Shown here: piece by piece, positions 9,416 through 18,387 of the stretch
Layout of the letters: every line of letters starts with the position of its first letter
Numbering within the stretch: the stretch's first letter is position 1
Made by a program: the position numbers and the translations under genes
Notes under the pieces: generated by a model
The model's input: only the letters and a program-made list of their open reading frames with translations
Told to the model about the DNA's origin: nothing
The model's database searches: none
NCBI RefSeq assembly: GCF_000725885.1
Contig: NZ_JODR01000057.1
Coordinates: 1 to 18,387, forward strand
Origin: Streptomyces albus subsp. albus
GTDB lineage: Bacteria > Actinomycetota > Actinomycetes > Streptomycetales > Streptomycetaceae
Reading direction: 5' to 3'
Length of the DNA stretch: 18,387 bases

Positions 9416-12400
9416 TGGGCACCATCTTGTTCCCCGGCACCGCGTTCCTGGAACTGGCGTTGTGGGCCGCCGAGTCGGTCGGCTGCGACCAGGTCGAGGA
9501 GCTGACGCTGGCGGCCCCGCTGGTGCTGCCCGCCGAAGGCGCGGTGCAGGTACAGCTCGTGGTCGACGGGCCGGACGAGTCCGGGCTGCGCCCGCTGCGG
9601 ATGCACGCCCGGCCCGACGGCGCGGCGGCGGACGTCCCCTGGACGCTGCACGCCACCGGCACTCTGGGCGCCCTCGGCCACGGCCGGCCCGCGCCGTCGT
9701 ACGACCTGGTCTCCTGGCCGCCGCCCGGGGCCGAGACCATCGACGTCACCGACTTCTACGAGATGTACCGGCAGAGCGGCTTCGCCTACGGTCCCGCTTT
9801 CCGGGGCCTGCGCCGGGCCTGGCGGGCCGGTGGCGACGTGTACGCCGAGATCGCGCTGGACCGGGCCCACGCGGACGAGGCCGCCGACTACCGGCTGCAC
9901 CCGCCGCTGCTCGACGCGGCGCTCCAGGCGCTGACCTTCGTCGCGCTGGACGGCAGCGGCCGGAAGAGGCTGCCGTTCTCCTGGTCCGGTGTGTCGCTGT
10001 TCGCCCCGGGCGCCGAGAGCCTTCGGGTACGGCTGTCGCAGGCCGGGCCCGACGCGCTGGCCCTGTCGATCGCGGACGGCTCCGGCCGGCCCGTCGCCGT
10101 CGTCGACTCCCTGGCGATGCGCGAGGTGTCGGCGACGCAACTGCACGCGCCGCGCACCGGGTACCCGAAAGACCTGTTCCGCCTCGACTTCGTCCCGACG
10201 CCACTGGCCGAGGCGAGCGCGTCCGGCACCCGGCAGTGGGCCGTGCTCGGCGCCGACGACCCGGGGCTCACGGACGCACTGGGAGCACGCGCGGTCGCCG
10301 GCCTGGACGGGCTCGGCGAGGGTCCCGTCCCGGACGTGGTGCTGCTGCCCTGCCGGGGCCGCTCCGCACGCACCCTCGCCGCCTCGCCCGGCGAGACGGG
10401 GGCCGCCCGCGAGGTGAGCGCGGACGCCCCGGCGGCCGGCGCGGACCGGATGGCGGCCGACACGAGGGCGCTGACCCACGAGGTGCTGGAGCTGCTGCAA
10501 CGGTGGCTCGCGGACGCACGGTTCGCCTCCTCCCGGCTGGTGGTCGTCACCCGCGGCGCCGTCGCGGCCGGCGATCCGGCTGGCCCGAGCGACCCGGCCG
10601 CCGCCGCGGTGTGGGGACTCGTGCGCTCCGCGCAGTCGGAGGAGCCCGGCCGCTTCGTACTCGTCGACCTCGACGATGCGGAGGAGTCCGCCCGGGCACT
10701 GCCCGGCATCGTCGCCTCCGACGAGCCACAGCTCGTCGTACGGGACGGCCGGGTGAGCGCGGCACGTCTGGCCCGGTCCGGCGCGGACGGCGCCCTCGTG
10801 CCGCCCGCCGACACCGAGGCATGGCGGCTGGACAGCACCGGGCGCGGCAGTCTCGCCAACCTCACCCTGGCCGCGGACCCGGAGCTGCTGGAGCCGCTGG
10901 GCACCGGCCAGGTGCGGGTGGCGGTGCGCGCCGCCGGCCTCAACTTCCGGGACGTGCTGAACGCGCTGGACATGTACCCGGGCGACCCCGGGCCGATGGG
11001 TGTCGAAGGCGCCGGTGTCATCACCGAGGTCGGCCCCGGCGTGACCGGGTTCGCACCCGGCGACCGGGTGCTGGGCATGTTCGGCAAGGCGCTCGGCCCG
11101 GTCACCGTCGCCGACCAGCGGATGATCGCCCGGATACCGGACGGCTGGACGTTCCGGCAGGCCGCCTCCGTACCGGTGGTCTTCCTCACCGCGTACTACG
11201 CCCTCGTCGACCTGGCGCAGGTGCGGCCCGGCGAAGCGGTGCTTGTGCACGCAGCCGCCGGCGGCGTCGGCATGGCCGCAGTACAGCTCGCCCGGCACCT
11301 CGGCGCCGAGGTGTTCGGCACCGCGAGCCCGGCCAAACAGGACAGCCTGCGCGCCCTCGGTCTCGACGACGACCACATCGCCTCGTCCCGTGACCTGGCC
11401 TTCGAGGAACGCTTCCGGGCGGTGGCCGAGGCCGGCCGGATGGACGTCGTGCTCAACTCGCTGGCCCGGGACCACGTCGACGCCTCGCTGCGGCTCCTCG
11501 CCGCCGGCGGCCGGTTCGTGGAAATGGGCAAGACCGACATCCGGGACCCCGAACGGATCGCGCGGGAGCACAAGGAAGTCGCCTACCGGGCCTTCGACCT
11601 CGTCGAGGCCGGCCCCGAGCGCATCGGCGCCATGCTCACCGAGGTGCTCCGGCTCATCGAGGCCGGTGCGCTGCGCCCGCTGCCGGTGGCCGCCTGGGAC
11701 GTGCGACGGGCACCGGAGGCGTTCCGGCACATGAGCCAGGCCCGGCACATCGGCAAGGTGGTGCTGACCGTGCCGTCCCGGCCCGACCCGGAAGGCACCG
11801 TGCTGATCACCGGCGGCACCGGTGGCCTCGGCCGCTACGTCGCCCGGCACCTCGTCGAACGGTACGGCGCACGCCGTCTGCTGCTCACCAGCCGACGCGG
11901 GCCGGCGGCCGACGGCGCCGCCGAGCTGGTCGCCGAACTGGCGGAGCTGGGCGCCACCGCACGCGTCGAGGCGTGCGACGCGGCGGACCGGGCGGCGCTC
12001 GAACGCACCCTGGCGGCGATCCCCGCCGAGCACCCGCTCACGGCCGTCGTCCATGTCGCCGGGGTGGTCGATGACGGAGTCCTCCCCTCCCTCACCCCGC
12101 AGCGCCTGGACACCGCACTGCGTCCGAAGGCCGACGCCGCGGTGAACCTGTACGAGCTGACACGGCACGCGGACCTCGCGGCGTTCGTCCTTTTCTCCGG
12201 CGCGGCCGGCACCTTCGGCGGCGCCGGGCAGGCCAACTATGCGGCGGCCAACGCGTTCCTCGACGCGTTCGCCCGCTGGGCACGGCACCGCGGCGTGCCC
12301 GCCGTGTCGCTGGCCTGGGGCCCGTGGGTGGCGGACCGCGGCATGACCGGCCACCTGACGGAGACCGACTTCGCGCGGATGGAACAGGCCGGGATGCGGC

Positions 12401-13188
12401 CCCTGACCGCGGAACAGGGACTCGGACTGTTCGACTTCGCGCTGTCCACCGACGAGGCGGCACTGTTGCCGATGCGGCTCGACACCGCACCGGACGCCTT
12501 CGCCGCCGGCCCCGTACCGCCGCTCTTGCGCCTGCTGGCGGGCGGCACGGTACGGCGCGAGGCACCGGCCGCGCCCGCCGCGCAGGCGCCCGCCCCGCTG
12601 GCGGACCGGCTGCGGGCCCTGCCGGCCGCGGACCGGGCCGACCATCTGGTGGACCTGGTCTGCGGGCAGGCCGCCGCGGTCCTCGGGCACGGCTCCGCCG
12701 ACGAGATCGAGGCCGAGCAGACCTTCAACGAGCTGGGCTTCGACTCCCTCACCGCCATCGAGCTGCGCAACCGGCTCGGCAGCATGTCCGGCACGCGGCT
12801 GCCCGCCACGCTGGTCTTCGACTACCCGACGCCGGCCGCGCTCGCCGAGCACCTGCTGGCCGAGGTGGTCCAGGACATCGGCGAGGAGGCGGCGGACGGC
12901 ACGGCCGGGGCGGCCACCGCCCCGCACGCGGTGCTCGACGACATCGACCGGCTGGAGCGGGCACTGGACCGGCTGGCGGCCGACGGCGGACCGGACGACG
13001 CGGTGGGCAGGCGCCTGCAGGCGCTCGCCGCGAAATGGGCCACGGCCACAGCCACAGCCACGTCCTCATCCACGGCCACGGCCACGGGTGGCGGGGCCAC
13101 GGACGACGACGGGTCCGACGCACTGGAGTCGGCCACGGCCGACGAGCTGTTCAAAATGATCGACGGCGAACTTGGTGGGGCGTCTTGA
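9118..13188 (+). CDS. Type I modular polyketide synthase (PKS A), downstream reading-frame segment after frameshift
   Basis: This segment is the continuation of PKS A in frame 1, about 1356 residues ending at TGA 13186-13188. It opens with the post-AT linker (ALARLWADG, then LPTYAF at about 9219), followed by DH, a KR structural subdomain, ER, KR, ACP and a C-terminal docking region. Together with the KS and AT on the upstream segment this is one fully reducing module. No start codon near the junction has a convincing ribosome binding site. The ATG at 9259 sits inside the AT-DH linker, and an ATG at 8887 reads nonsense before the junction, so I treat this as a severed half and not an independent gene. 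Its end overlaps the PKS B start by four bases. Confidence 0.93.
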   Translation, partial: PTAVTALARLWADGAEADWAAFYAPTGARTVELPTYAFQRKPYWPRPMARRAGDVAAAGLADAGHPLLGAAVALAGDGGQLFTGRIGVRDLPWLADHEVMGTILFPGTAFLELALWAAESVGCDQVEELTLAAPLVLPAEGAVQVQLVVDGPDESGLRPLRMHARPDGAAADVPWTLHATGTLGALGHGRPAPSYDLVSWPPPGAETIDVTDFYEMYRQSGFAYGPAFRGLRRAWRAGGDVYAEIALDRAHADEAADYRLHPPLLDAALQALTFVALDGSGRKRLPFSWSGVSLFAPGAESLRVRLSQAGPDALALSIADGSGRPVAVVDSLAMREVSATQLHAPRTGYPKDLFRLDFVPTPLAEASASGTRQWAVLGADDPGLTDALGARAVAGLDGLGEGPVPDVVLLPCRGRSARTLAASPGETGAAREVSADAPAAGADRMAADTRALTHEVLELLQRWLADARFASSRLVVVTRGAVAAGDPAGPSDPAAAAVWGLVRSAQSEEPGRFVLVDLDDAEESARALPGIVASDEPQLVVRDGRVSAARLARSGADGALVPPADTEAWRLDSTGRGSLANLTLAADPELLEPLGTGQVRVAVRAAGLNFRDVLNALDMYPGDPGPMGVEGAGVITEVGPGVTGFAPGDRVLGMFGKALGPVTVADQRMIARIPDGWTFRQAASVPVVFLTAYYALVDLAQVRPGEAVLVHAAAGGVGMAAVQLARHLGAEVFGTASPAKQDSLRALGLDDDHIASSRDLAFEERFRAVAEAGRMDVVLNSLARDHVDASLRLLAAGGRFVEMGKTDIRDPERIAREHKEVAYRAFDLVEAGPERIGAMLTEVLRLIEAGALRPLPVAAWDVRRAPEAFRHMSQARHIGKVVLTVPSRPDPEGTVLITGGTGGLGRYVARHLVERYGARRLLLTSRRGPAADGAAELVAELAELGATARVEACDAADRAALERTLAAIPAEHPLTAVVHVAGVVDDGVLPSLTPQRLDTALRPKADAAVNLYELTRHADLAAFVLFSGAAGTFGGAGQANYAAANAFLDAFARWARHRGVPAVSLAWGPWVADRGMTGHLTETDFARMEQAGMRPLTAEQGLGLFDFALSTDEAALLPMRLDTAPDAFAAGPVPPLLRLLAGGTVRREAPAAPAAQAPAPLADRLRALPAADRADHLVDLVCGQAAAVLGHGSADEIEAEQTFNELGFDSLTAIELRNRLGSMSGTRLPATLVFDYPTPAALAEHLLAEVVQDIGEEAADGTAGAATAPHAVLDDIDRLERALDRLAADGGPDDAVGRRLQALAAKWATATATATSSSTATATGGGATDDDGSDALESATADELFKMIDGELGGAS
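9310..10126 (+). other. Dehydratase domain DH3
   Basis: The domain dehydrates the beta-hydroxy intermediate to the enoyl thioester in the fully reducing module. It starts at HPLLG (9310). The catalytic His of [10 protein letters not shown] is at 9406-9408 and the Asp of LDAALQ at 9913-9915. YGPAFRG and LPFSW are intact. All key motifs are canonical, in contrast to DH1. Confidence 0.95.
10138..10820 (+). other. Ketoreductase structural subdomain between DH3 and ER3
   Basis: This is a catalytically silent Rossmann-like half that in fully reducing modules sits between DH and ER and supports the KR encoded beyond the ER. It runs from about [10 protein letters not shown] to DGALVP. Recognisable segments are [31 protein letters not shown] and LVDLDD. 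The middle is Ala/Gly-rich and less conserved. Confidence 0.85.
10822..11775 (+). other. Enoylreductase domain ER3
   Basis: This is an NADPH-dependent reductase of the medium-chain dehydrogenase family that saturates the enoyl intermediate. [17 protein letters not shown] and [15 protein letters not shown] form the N-terminal part. The nucleotide-binding stretch, from about 11236 to 11295, contains [23 protein letters not shown] and [11 protein letters not shown] follow, and the domain ends at HIGKVVLTV. It is of normal length, about 318 residues. I did not assign the alpha-carbon stereochemistry, which a malonyl-derived unit would not reveal. Confidence 0.96.
11791..12483 (+). other. Ketoreductase catalytic domain KR3
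   Basis: The NADPH-binding motif is [13 protein letters not shown] from 11794. The catalytic residues are Ser at 12196-12198, Tyr at 12238-12240 and Asn at 12250-12252. The B-type LDD motif is conservatively changed to VDD (12067-12075), and the position eight before the Tyr is Phe, not the A-type Trp, so B-type is likely. DH and ER in the same module would erase the hydroxyl. Confidence 0.94.
12601..12870 (+). other. Acyl carrier protein ACP3
   Basis: This is the terminal carrier domain of PKS A. The motif is LGFDSL with the serine codon at 12745-12747, followed by TAIELRNRL and [12 protein letters not shown]. It must pass its chain to PKS B through the docking region that follows. Confidence 0.95.
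12931..13185 (+). other. C-terminal docking region of PKS A
   Basis: The tail begins with a helical, dimerising-type segment ([16 protein letters not shown]), then an Ala/Thr/Ser/Gly-rich flexible stretch. It ends with [16 protein letters not shown], which resembles the short C-terminal docking helix that binds the N-terminal coiled coil of the next PKS. The PKS B N-terminus is of the matching coiled-coil kind, so an A-to-B handover is the natural reading. Confidence 0.85.
13039..13086 (+). repeat. Short Ala-Thr hexamer repeat in the docking linker
   Basis: Repeated gccacg/gccaca hexamers, interrupted once by Ser codons, encode an Ala-Thr run. It forms the flexible spacer between the two helical parts of the docking region. 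It is low-complexity and may vary in length in frame. Confidence 0.85.
13174..13188 (+). promoter_or_regulatory. Ribosome-binding-like G-rich site and TTGA stop/start overlap between PKS A and PKS B
   Basis: A ggtgggg stretch at 13174-13180 lies four bases before TTG 13185-13187, which overlaps the TGA stop 13186-13188. No ATG or GTG in frame 3 lies close upstream, and the first one downstream is inside the KS, so the site decides the start. The overlap implies translational coupling and transcription as one operon. Confidence 0.7.
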
Positions 13189-13316
13189 GCGAGAACCAGG
13201 CTGCGCGCAGCACTGACAGCGTCGAGCCGCAGAAGCTGCTCGACTACCTGAAGAAGGCCACCGGCGAGCTGCGCCAGGCCAACCGGCGGCTGCGGGAGAT
13301 CGAGGCCGCGAACACC
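13185..13316 (+). other. N-terminal coiled-coil docking segment of PKS B
   Basis: About 44 residues precede the KS. Heptad-like Leu spacing and alternating charge in [20 protein letters not shown] and REIE indicate the parallel coiled coil that binds an upstream C-terminal docking helix. It pairs logically with the PKS A tail immediately upstream. Confidence 0.9.
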
Positions 13317-16300
13317 GAGCCGATCGCGATCGTCGGCATGAGCTGCCGGCTGCCCGGCGACGTACGCTCGCCGCACGACCTGTGGCGGCTCCTCGAACGG
13401 GGCGGCGACGGCATGTCCGCCTTCCCCGTCGACCGGGGCTGGGACCTGGCACACCTCTACAGCCCCGACCCCACCCGGCCCGGCACCAGCTACGCCAGGG
13501 AAGGCGGATTCGTCCACGACGCCACCGAGTTCGACCCGGCGTTCTTCGGCATGAGCCCGCGTGAGGCCCTGGCGATGGACCCGCAGCAGCGGCTGCTGCT
13601 CCAGGCGTCCTGGGAAGCGTTCGAACACGCCGGCGTGGACCCCACCGCCCTCAAGAACACCGACACCGGAGTCTTCGTCGGCGCGGCCTCCACCGGCTAC
13701 GGCTCCCACCTCACCGAGCTGCCGCAGGGCGTCGAGGGCTACCTGCTCACCGGCAACTCCATGGCCGTCGCCTCCGGCCGCATCGCCTACACACTGGGAC
13801 TCAAGGGGCCCGCCGTCACCGTGGACACGGCGTGCTCCTCCTCCCTCGTGGCACTGCACATGGCGGTCACGTCCCTGCGGTCGGGCGAGTGCTCGCTGGC
13901 GCTCGTCGGCGGTGTCACCGTGATGTCGACGCCCGGCATGTTCCTGGAGTTCAGCCGCCAGCAGGGCCTCGCCTCCGACGGCCGGTGCAAGGCGTTCTCC
14001 GACGACGCCGACGGCACCGGCTGGTCGGAGGGCGTCGGGCTGCTGGTCGTCAGCCGGCTCTCCGACGCCCGCCGCGCCGGCCACCGCGTCCTCGCGGTGG
14101 TACGCGGCACTGCTGTCAACCAGGACGGCGCCTCCAACGGCCTCACCGTGCCGAACGGCCCCTCCCAGCAGCGCGTCATCCGCACCGCGCTCACCAACGC
14201 CGGAATCGCCGCGTCCGAGGTGGACGCGGTGGAGGCACACGGCACCGGCACCTCGCTCGGCGACCCGATCGAGGCGCAGGCGCTGCTGGCCACCTACGGA
14301 CAGGACCGGCCCGAGGACCGGCCGCTGTGGCTGGGCTCGGTCAAGTCGAACCTGGGGCACACCCAGGCCGCGGCCGGTGTCACGGGCGTGCTGAAAATGG
14401 TGCTCGCCCTGCGTCACGAACTGCTGCCGAAGACGCTGTACGCCGAGAAGCCCTCGTCCCACGTGGACTGGTCCTCGGGCGCCGTGGAACTGCTCGGCCA
14501 GGCACGGCAGTGGCCGCGCGGGGAGCGACCGAGACGCGCCGGCGTCTCCTCCTTCGGCATCAGCGGCACGAACGCCCACGTCATCCTGGAGGAGGCCCCC
14601 GCCGAAGCCGACCCTGCCCAGGACGCACCGGCGGCTCCGGCCGTACCGCTGCCGGTCGTGCCCTGGACGCTGTCCACCAGGCAGCCCGAGACACTGCCCA
14701 AGCTCGCGGCCCGGCTGCGCTCGTCACTGACCGCGCGCCCCGGCACCCGGCCATTGGACATCGGCCGCACGCTGGCCACCGGCCGCGCCGCTTTCGAACA
14801 CCGCGCCGTGGTCCTGGCGTCGGACCTCGACTCGGCGGACAGCGCCCTGGAGACACTCACAACCGGCGCCACCAGCCCGCACGTCGTCCGGGGCACGGTA
14901 CGCGGCGGAACCGGACGCACCCGGGCACGGCTCGGATTCGTCTTCTCGGGCCAGGGCGGTCAGCGGGTCGGGATGGGCCGGGAGCTGGCGGAGACCTTCC
15001 CCGTGTTCGCGGCTGCACTGGACGAGGTGTGCGCGGGCTTCGACGGGCTGCTGGACCGTCCGCTGCGTGAGGTGATGTTCACCGACCCGGACGGACTGCT
15101 GTCCGGCACCGGCTGGGCCCAGCCCGCCCTGTTCGCCATCGAGGTGGCGCTGTTCCGGCTGCTGGAGTCATGGGGCGTCACACCGGACTGTCTGACCGGG
15201 CACTCGGTCGGCGAGTTCGCCGCCGCGCACGTGGCCGGGGTGTTGACCCTGCCGGACGCGTGTCGTCTGGTTGCGGCACGCGCACGGTTGATGGCCGCAC
15301 TGCCGTCGGGCGGCGCGATGTGGGCGGTACGCGCCTCGCTGGAGGAAGTCACCCCGCTGCTGGTGGAGGGCGTCTCGGTCGCGGCGGTGAACGCGCCCGG
15401 CCAGGTGGTGCTCTCCGGGGAGCGGGAGGCCGTCGAGACGGTGGCCGCGCGACTCGTGGACCGCCAGGGCCGGTGGCTGGAGACCAGCCACGCCTTCCAC
15501 TCGGCCCTGATGGGCCCCATGCTGGACGAGTTCGCCCGACTGGCCGGCTCAGTGCCCCACGCACGCCCACAGCTGCCGATCATCTCCACCCTCACCGGCG
15601 AGCCCGTCATCGCGTTCACCCCCTCCTACTGGGCGGACCAGATACGGGGAACAGTCCGGTTCGCGGACGCCATCACACGGATGCGGGCACAGAAAGTGGC
15701 CCGCTTCGTGGAACTCGGCCCGGACACGAACCTGGTCGGCGCCATCGACGAGACCTGCGGGGACGGCGCACTCGCGGTGGCATTGCTGCGCCGCGACCGG
15801 CCGGAGCCGACTAGCGCGGTGACCGCCCTGGCCCGGCTCTGGGCGGACGGCGGCCGGGTCGACTGGCACGCCTTCTACGCCCACACCGACGCACGCACCA
15901 CCGACCTGCCGACCTACCCCTTCGCCCGGGACCGCTACTGGATGCAGAACCCCGAAGGGACCAGCCCCCGGCGACAGCGCACCGAGCGCACCGCCGCCGA
16001 CGGCCTGCGGTACGAGATCGCCTGGCACCCGGTGACCACCGACGAGGTGAGCGATCTGTCGGGCGGCTGGTTGTTGGTGGAGTCCGCTGGTGCGTTGGAT
16101 GTGTGGGCGGAGGCGTTGGCGGGGGAGTTGGCCTCGCGTGGTGTGCGGGTGGAGCGGTTGCGGTTGGGGGTCGGTGATCTGGACCGGGTGGGGCTGGCTG
16201 AGCGGTTGGCCGGGTTCGCGGGGTGCGGGCGGGTGGTGTCGTTCCTGGGGCAGGAGGAGACGGGTCACTCGGAGCATGTGGGGGTGCCTGTTGGTTTGGT

Positions 16301-16997
16301 GGGGACGGTTGCGTTGGTGCAGGCCGTTGCGGATGCGGGGCTGGATGTCCGGGTGTGGTGTGTGACGTCTGGTGCGGTGTCGGTGGTGCCTGGTGATGGT
16401 GTGGTGTGTCCGTTGCGGGCTGGTGTGTGGGGTCTGGGGCGGGTTGTGGCGTTGGAGGAGCCGGGCCGGTGGGGTGGTCTGGTGGATGTGCCGGTCGAGC
16501 CTGTGGGGGGTTCGGTGGCGCGGTTGGTGGAGGTGTTGGCCGGCGGTGCCGGTGTGGAGGATCAGGTGGCGGTGCGTGGTGGGGCTGTTTTGGGTCGGCG
16601 GTTGGTGCGTGCCCGGTCGTCGTCCGGTGGTGGTGTGTGGTTGCCGTCGGGGACGGTGTTGGTGACGGGTGGTACGGGTGCGTTGGGTGCGCGTGTGGCT
16701 CGTTGGGTGGTGGAGCGTGGTGCGGGGCGTGTGGTGCTGGCGAGTCGGCGGGGCATGGCGGCTGAGGGGGCGGCGGAGCTGTGTGAGGAGTTGCGGGCGT
16801 TGGGCGCGGGGGTGGAGGTGGTGGCGTGTGATGTCGGTGTGCGCCGTGAGGTGGAAGAGCTGTTTGAGCGCTTTGATGTTTCTGCGGTGGTGCATGCGGC
16901 GGGTGTGCTGGATGACGGTGTGGTCGGCGGTTTGACGGTTGACCGGCTGGCTGGGGTGTGGGAGGCGAAGGCGGGTGAGCGGCATGGCAGCCGATGA
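13185..16997 (+). CDS. Type I modular polyketide synthase (PKS B), upstream reading-frame segment
   Basis: This is the second PKS, about 1270 residues in this frame before TGA 16995-16997. The TTG start at 13185 was chosen because it gives an N-terminus beginning [15 protein letters not shown] and then a coiled-coil docking helix ([20 protein letters not shown]), which is characteristic of modular PKS starts. Frame 3 stays open upstream but has no usable start codon there. Domains: docking, KS, AT(malonyl), KR structural part, and the first half of the KR catalytic part. Sense is lost at about 16976, just after AGVWEAKA, and the KR C-terminus, ACP and next KS continue in frame 1. It receives the chain from ACP3 of PKS A. 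As written it ends within a dead KR; the break may be real or an assembly error. Confidence 0.95.
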   Translation: MSENQAARSTDSVEPQKLLDYLKKATGELRQANRRLREIEAANTEPIAIVGMSCRLPGDVRSPHDLWRLLERGGDGMSAFPVDRGWDLAHLYSPDPTRPGTSYAREGGFVHDATEFDPAFFGMSPREALAMDPQQRLLLQASWEAFEHAGVDPTALKNTDTGVFVGAASTGYGSHLTELPQGVEGYLLTGNSMAVASGRIAYTLGLKGPAVTVDTACSSSLVALHMAVTSLRSGECSLALVGGVTVMSTPGMFLEFSRQQGLASDGRCKAFSDDADGTGWSEGVGLLVVSRLSDARRAGHRVLAVVRGTAVNQDGASNGLTVPNGPSQQRVIRTALTNAGIAASEVDAVEAHGTGTSLGDPIEAQALLATYGQDRPEDRPLWLGSVKSNLGHTQAAAGVTGVLKMVLALRHELLPKTLYAEKPSSHVDWSSGAVELLGQARQWPRGERPRRAGVSSFGISGTNAHVILEEAPAEADPAQDAPAAPAVPLPVVPWTLSTRQPETLPKLAARLRSSLTARPGTRPLDIGRTLATGRAAFEHRAVVLASDLDSADSALETLTTGATSPHVVRGTVRGGTGRTRARLGFVFSGQGGQRVGMGRELAETFPVFAAALDEVCAGFDGLLDRPLREVMFTDPDGLLSGTGWAQPALFAIEVALFRLLESWGVTPDCLTGHSVGEFAAAHVAGVLTLPDACRLVAARARLMAALPSGGAMWAVRASLEEVTPLLVEGVSVAAVNAPGQVVLSGEREAVETVAARLVDRQGRWLETSHAFHSALMGPMLDEFARLAGSVPHARPQLPIISTLTGEPVIAFTPSYWADQIRGTVRFADAITRMRAQKVARFVELGPDTNLVGAIDETCGDGALAVALLRRDRPEPTSAVTALARLWADGGRVDWHAFYAHTDARTTDLPTYPFARDRYWMQNPEGTSPRRQRTERTAADGLRYEIAWHPVTTDEVSDLSGGWLLVESAGALDVWAEALAGELASRGVRVERLRLGVGDLDRVGLAERLAGFAGCGRVVSFLGQEETGHSEHVGVPVGLVGTVALVQAVADAGLDVRVWCVTSGAVSVVPGDGVVCPLRAGVWGLGRVVALEEPGRWGGLVDVPVEPVGGSVARLVEVLAGGAGVEDQVAVRGGAVLGRRLVRARSSSGGGVWLPSGTVLVTGGTGALGARVARWVVERGAGRVVLASRRGMAAEGAAELCEELRALGAGVEVVACDVGVRREVEELFERFDVSAVVHAAGVLDDGVVGGLTVDRLAGVWEAKAGERHGSR
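13317..14595 (+). other. Ketosynthase domain KS4
   Basis: It starts at EPIAIVGM. The nucleophilic Cys of DTACSSSL is at 13833-13835, the His of EAHGTGT at 14238-14240, and [10 protein letters not shown] is present. It is expected to be active, condensing the chain from PKS A with a malonyl unit. Confidence 0.96.
14925..15941 (+). other. Acyltransferase domain AT4, predicted malonyl-CoA specific
   Basis: The domain is complete. [10 protein letters not shown] opens it, GHSVGE has its serine codon at 15204-15206, and HAFHS starts at 15489. [18 protein letters not shown] and VELGPD are all present, and the linker ends DRYW at 15941. It belongs to the same family as AT1 and AT3. It goes straight into a KR structural subdomain with no DH between. 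Confidence 0.95.
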
Positions 16998-17180
16998 GGG
17001 CGTACGGGCTCGGTTGGCCCGTGGTGGTCTGACGCCGCTGGACCCCGGGGTTGCTGTCGATGTGCTCGGTTCGGTTTCGGGGTGTGAGACGGTCGTTGAC
17101 GTGGACTGGGGGCGCTTTGTCCCCGGGGCCACTGCGGTGCGGGCCAGCCGCCTGTGGGACGAGGTGGCGCCGGGTGCTGG
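16005..17180 (+). other. Ketoreductase domain KR4, catalytic centre deleted and frame broken
   Basis: The structural subdomain (LRYEIAWHP onward) and the Rossmann start [13 protein letters not shown] (16650) read in frame 3. LDD and the AGVWEAKA lysine region follow. Sequence then jumps in frame 1 to [17 protein letters not shown] (from about 16981) and the KR tail VDVDWGRF. Compared with KR2 about 200 bp are missing, covering the LFSS serine, the catalytic Tyr and Asn. As written the domain cannot reduce. Confidence 0.9.
16971..16983 (+). other. Deletion-frameshift junction in KR4 of PKS B
   Basis: In KR2, 216 bases separate the conserved Lys codon from the ATG of the AGMAD-like motif; here only 13 do. 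The difference, about 203, is not a multiple of three, and coding sense moves from frame 3 to frame 1. The exact joint could lie a few bases either way. Confidence 0.88.
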
Positions 17181-18387
17181 TGTGGTGGTCGAGCGTGCGG
17201 AGTCGGCCGGCGGTGGCGGGCTGCGGAAGCGACTGGCTGGTCTGTCGGGTGCGGCCCGACGCTCGTCCCTGATGGAGACGGTGCGTGGCCGGGCCGCGTC
17301 CGTACTGGGCTTCACAGAGGCGACCGCGGTGGACGTCTCCAAATCCTTCCGGGACCTCGGCTTCGACTCGCTGACCGCCGTCGAACTCCGCAACGGCCTG
17401 GCCGCCGAGACCGCCCTCACCCTTCCGTCGACGCTGGTGTACGACTATCCCTCCGTCGAGGCCCTGACCGATGAACTGCTGACCCGGCTGTTCGGCGCGA
17501 CCGAGGACGACGTTCCGGCAGCGGTGGCAGTCACGGCCTCCCCGGCGGCCACGGACGACCCGGTAGTCGTGGTGGGCATGGGCTGCCGTTTCCCCGGCGG
17601 CGTCGCCTCTCCCGAAGACCTGTGGCGGCTGCTGGCGGACGGCGTGGACGCCATGGGCGGCTTCCCCGCCGACCGCGGCTGGGACCGCATCCAGGACACG
17701 GGTGACGGCTACGCCCGGGTGGGCGGTTTCGTCGAAGGTGCGGCGGACTTCGATGCCGGGCTGTTCGGGATCTCGCCGCGCGAGGCCCTGGCGATGGACC
17801 CGCAACAGCGGCTGTTGCTGGAGGTCGTCTGGGAGTCCTTGGAGGGCGCCGGCATCGCGCCCTTGTCGCTGCGGGGGCTGCCCGTGGGGGTCTTCGCGGG
17901 CACCAACGGCCAGGACTATCCGGCGCTGTTGGCGCTGGCCGGTGAGTCGGGTGACGGCTACGCCGGGACCGGTAGTTCGGGCAGTGTGCTGTCGGGTCGG
18001 GTGTCGTATGCGTTGGGGCTCGAGGGTCCGGCGGTGACGGTTGATACGGCTTGTTCGTCGTCGTTGGTGGCGATGCACATGGCGGCTCAGTCGTTGCGCT
18101 CGGGTGAGTGTTCGTTGGCTCTGGCCGGTGGTGTAACGGTGATGTCGACGCCGGGTGCGTTCGTGGAGTTCGAGCGGCAGGGCGGGCTGGCTGGGGATGG
18201 TCGGTGCAAGGCGTTCTCGGATGATGCGGACGGTACGGGTTGGGGCGAGGGTGTGGGGGTCCTGGTCCTGGAGCGGTTGTCGGATGCGCGGCGGAACGGC
18301 CATCGGGTGTTGGCGGTGGTGCGTGGCAGTGCGGTGAATCAGGATGGTGCGTCGAACGGGTTGACGGCGCCGAATGGTCCGTCGCAG
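16984..18387 (+). CDS. Type I modular polyketide synthase (PKS B), downstream reading-frame segment, 3' end outside window
   Basis: Frame 1 is open from before 16984 to the last base, with 468 codons from ATG 16984. It encodes the KR tail ([14 protein letters not shown]), an ACP, a short linker and two thirds of a KS. The ATG is the conserved Met of the KR motif and not a true start: no docking segment or ribosome binding site precedes it. The segment is therefore the severed continuation of PKS B. The KS is joined to ACP4 by a linker of about 20 residues with no stop, so a second module belongs to PKS B. Confidence 0.92.
   Translation, partial: MAADEGVRARLARGGLTPLDPGVAVDVLGSVSGCETVVDVDWGRFVPGATAVRASRLWDEVAPGAGVVVERAESAGGGGLRKRLAGLSGAARRSSLMETVRGRAASVLGFTEATAVDVSKSFRDLGFDSLTAVELRNGLAAETALTLPSTLVYDYPSVEALTDELLTRLFGATEDDVPAAVAVTASPAATDDPVVVVGMGCRFPGGVASPEDLWRLLADGVDAMGGFPADRGWDRIQDTGDGYARVGGFVEGAADFDAGLFGISPREALAMDPQQRLLLEVVWESLEGAGIAPLSLRGLPVGVFAGTNGQDYPALLALAGESGDGYAGTGSSGSVLSGRVSYALGLEGPAVTVDTACSSSLVAMHMAAQSLRSGECSLALAGGVTVMSTPGAFVEFERQGGLAGDGRCKAFSDDADGTGWGEGVGVLVLERLSDARRNGHRVLAVVRGSAVNQDGASNGLTAPNGPSQ
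17221..17496 (+). other. Acyl carrier protein ACP4
   Basis: It reads [22 protein letters not shown], then LGFDSL with the attachment serine codon at 17368-17370. TAVELRNGL and [15 protein letters not shown] follow. The domain is intact and carries the product of the malonyl/KR module. Confidence 0.95.
17557..18387 (+). other. Ketosynthase domain KS5 (partial)
   Basis: It starts at [15 protein letters not shown]. The nucleophilic Cys of DTACSSSL is at 18052-18054. The domain is cut by the window end at [11 protein letters not shown], so the two catalytic His residues are not visible. It opens the next module. The DPDP-type segment near its start is shorter than in the other KS domains ([16 protein letters not shown]). 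Confidence 0.95.

Noticed and set aside
9055..12927. Long minus-strand open frame opposite DH3-ER3-KR3
   Set aside because: It is a composition artefact of high-GC coding; the + strand carries unmistakable PKS motifs over the whole span.
15811..18303. Minus-strand open frame with long Pro/His/Thr-rich stretches
   Set aside because: It follows the G/T-rich codon tract of KR4 read backwards; low complexity and no domain.
1..18387. A wholly new non-PKS system hidden in the window
   Set aside because: Both strands were read; every stretch is explained by modular PKS domains, linkers or docking regions, and no defence, toxin, phage or RNA element was seen.

Overview
This window lies entirely inside a modular type I polyketide synthase (PKS) gene cluster. 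Base composition is very GC-rich with strong third-position G/C bias, and the domain style (mycocerosate-like AT motifs, DPQQRLLLE ketosynthases, [13 protein letters not shown] loops) is that of a Streptomyces or close actinobacterial relative. Every real gene reads on the + strand. There is no non-coding stretch above 300 bases, and I see no RNA gene, insertion sequence, CRISPR array, promoter or terminator. I could not tie the cluster to a named compound.

Layout: two adjacent PKS genes. PKS A enters the window already inside an acyltransferase (AT) and stops at 13188. In order it encodes: the tail of a module, [AT(malonyl)-DH-ACP] with no ketoreductase (KR), 2-2214; a complete module, [KS-AT(methylmalonyl)-KR-ACP], 2276-6832; and a fully reducing module, [KS-AT(malonyl)-DH-ER-KR-ACP], 6896-12870, followed by a C-terminal docking region. 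PKS B starts at a TTG at 13185, in a TTGA overlap with the PKS A stop. It carries an N-terminal coiled-coil docking segment, [KS-AT(malonyl)-KR-ACP], and the first two thirds of the KS of the next module, which runs off the window at 18387.

Both genes are broken once. In PKS A, at about 9118, the third AT has lost about 268 bp relative to its near-identical sister AT at the window start, and the reading frame moves from frame 2 to frame 1. In PKS B, at about 16971-16983, the KR has lost about 200 bp that should hold the catalytic Ser/Tyr/Asn, and the frame moves from frame 3 to frame 1. Coding sense resumes cleanly after each lesion. Either these are assembly collapses in a repetitive locus or the cluster is decayed; sequence alone cannot decide.

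If both lesions are artefacts, the visible assembly line would perform four extensions: a C2 unit on a KR-less DH module, a methyl-branched unit with a beta-hydroxyl, a fully reduced C2 unit, then (on PKS B) a C2 unit with a beta-hydroxyl, before passing to the next module. The most unusual points are the DH module that entirely lacks a KR and carries a repetitive Ser/Thr/Ala/Gly linker, a KR with both A-type and B-type stereochemical fingerprints, and abrupt tracts of different codon style that suggest domain-scale recombination.
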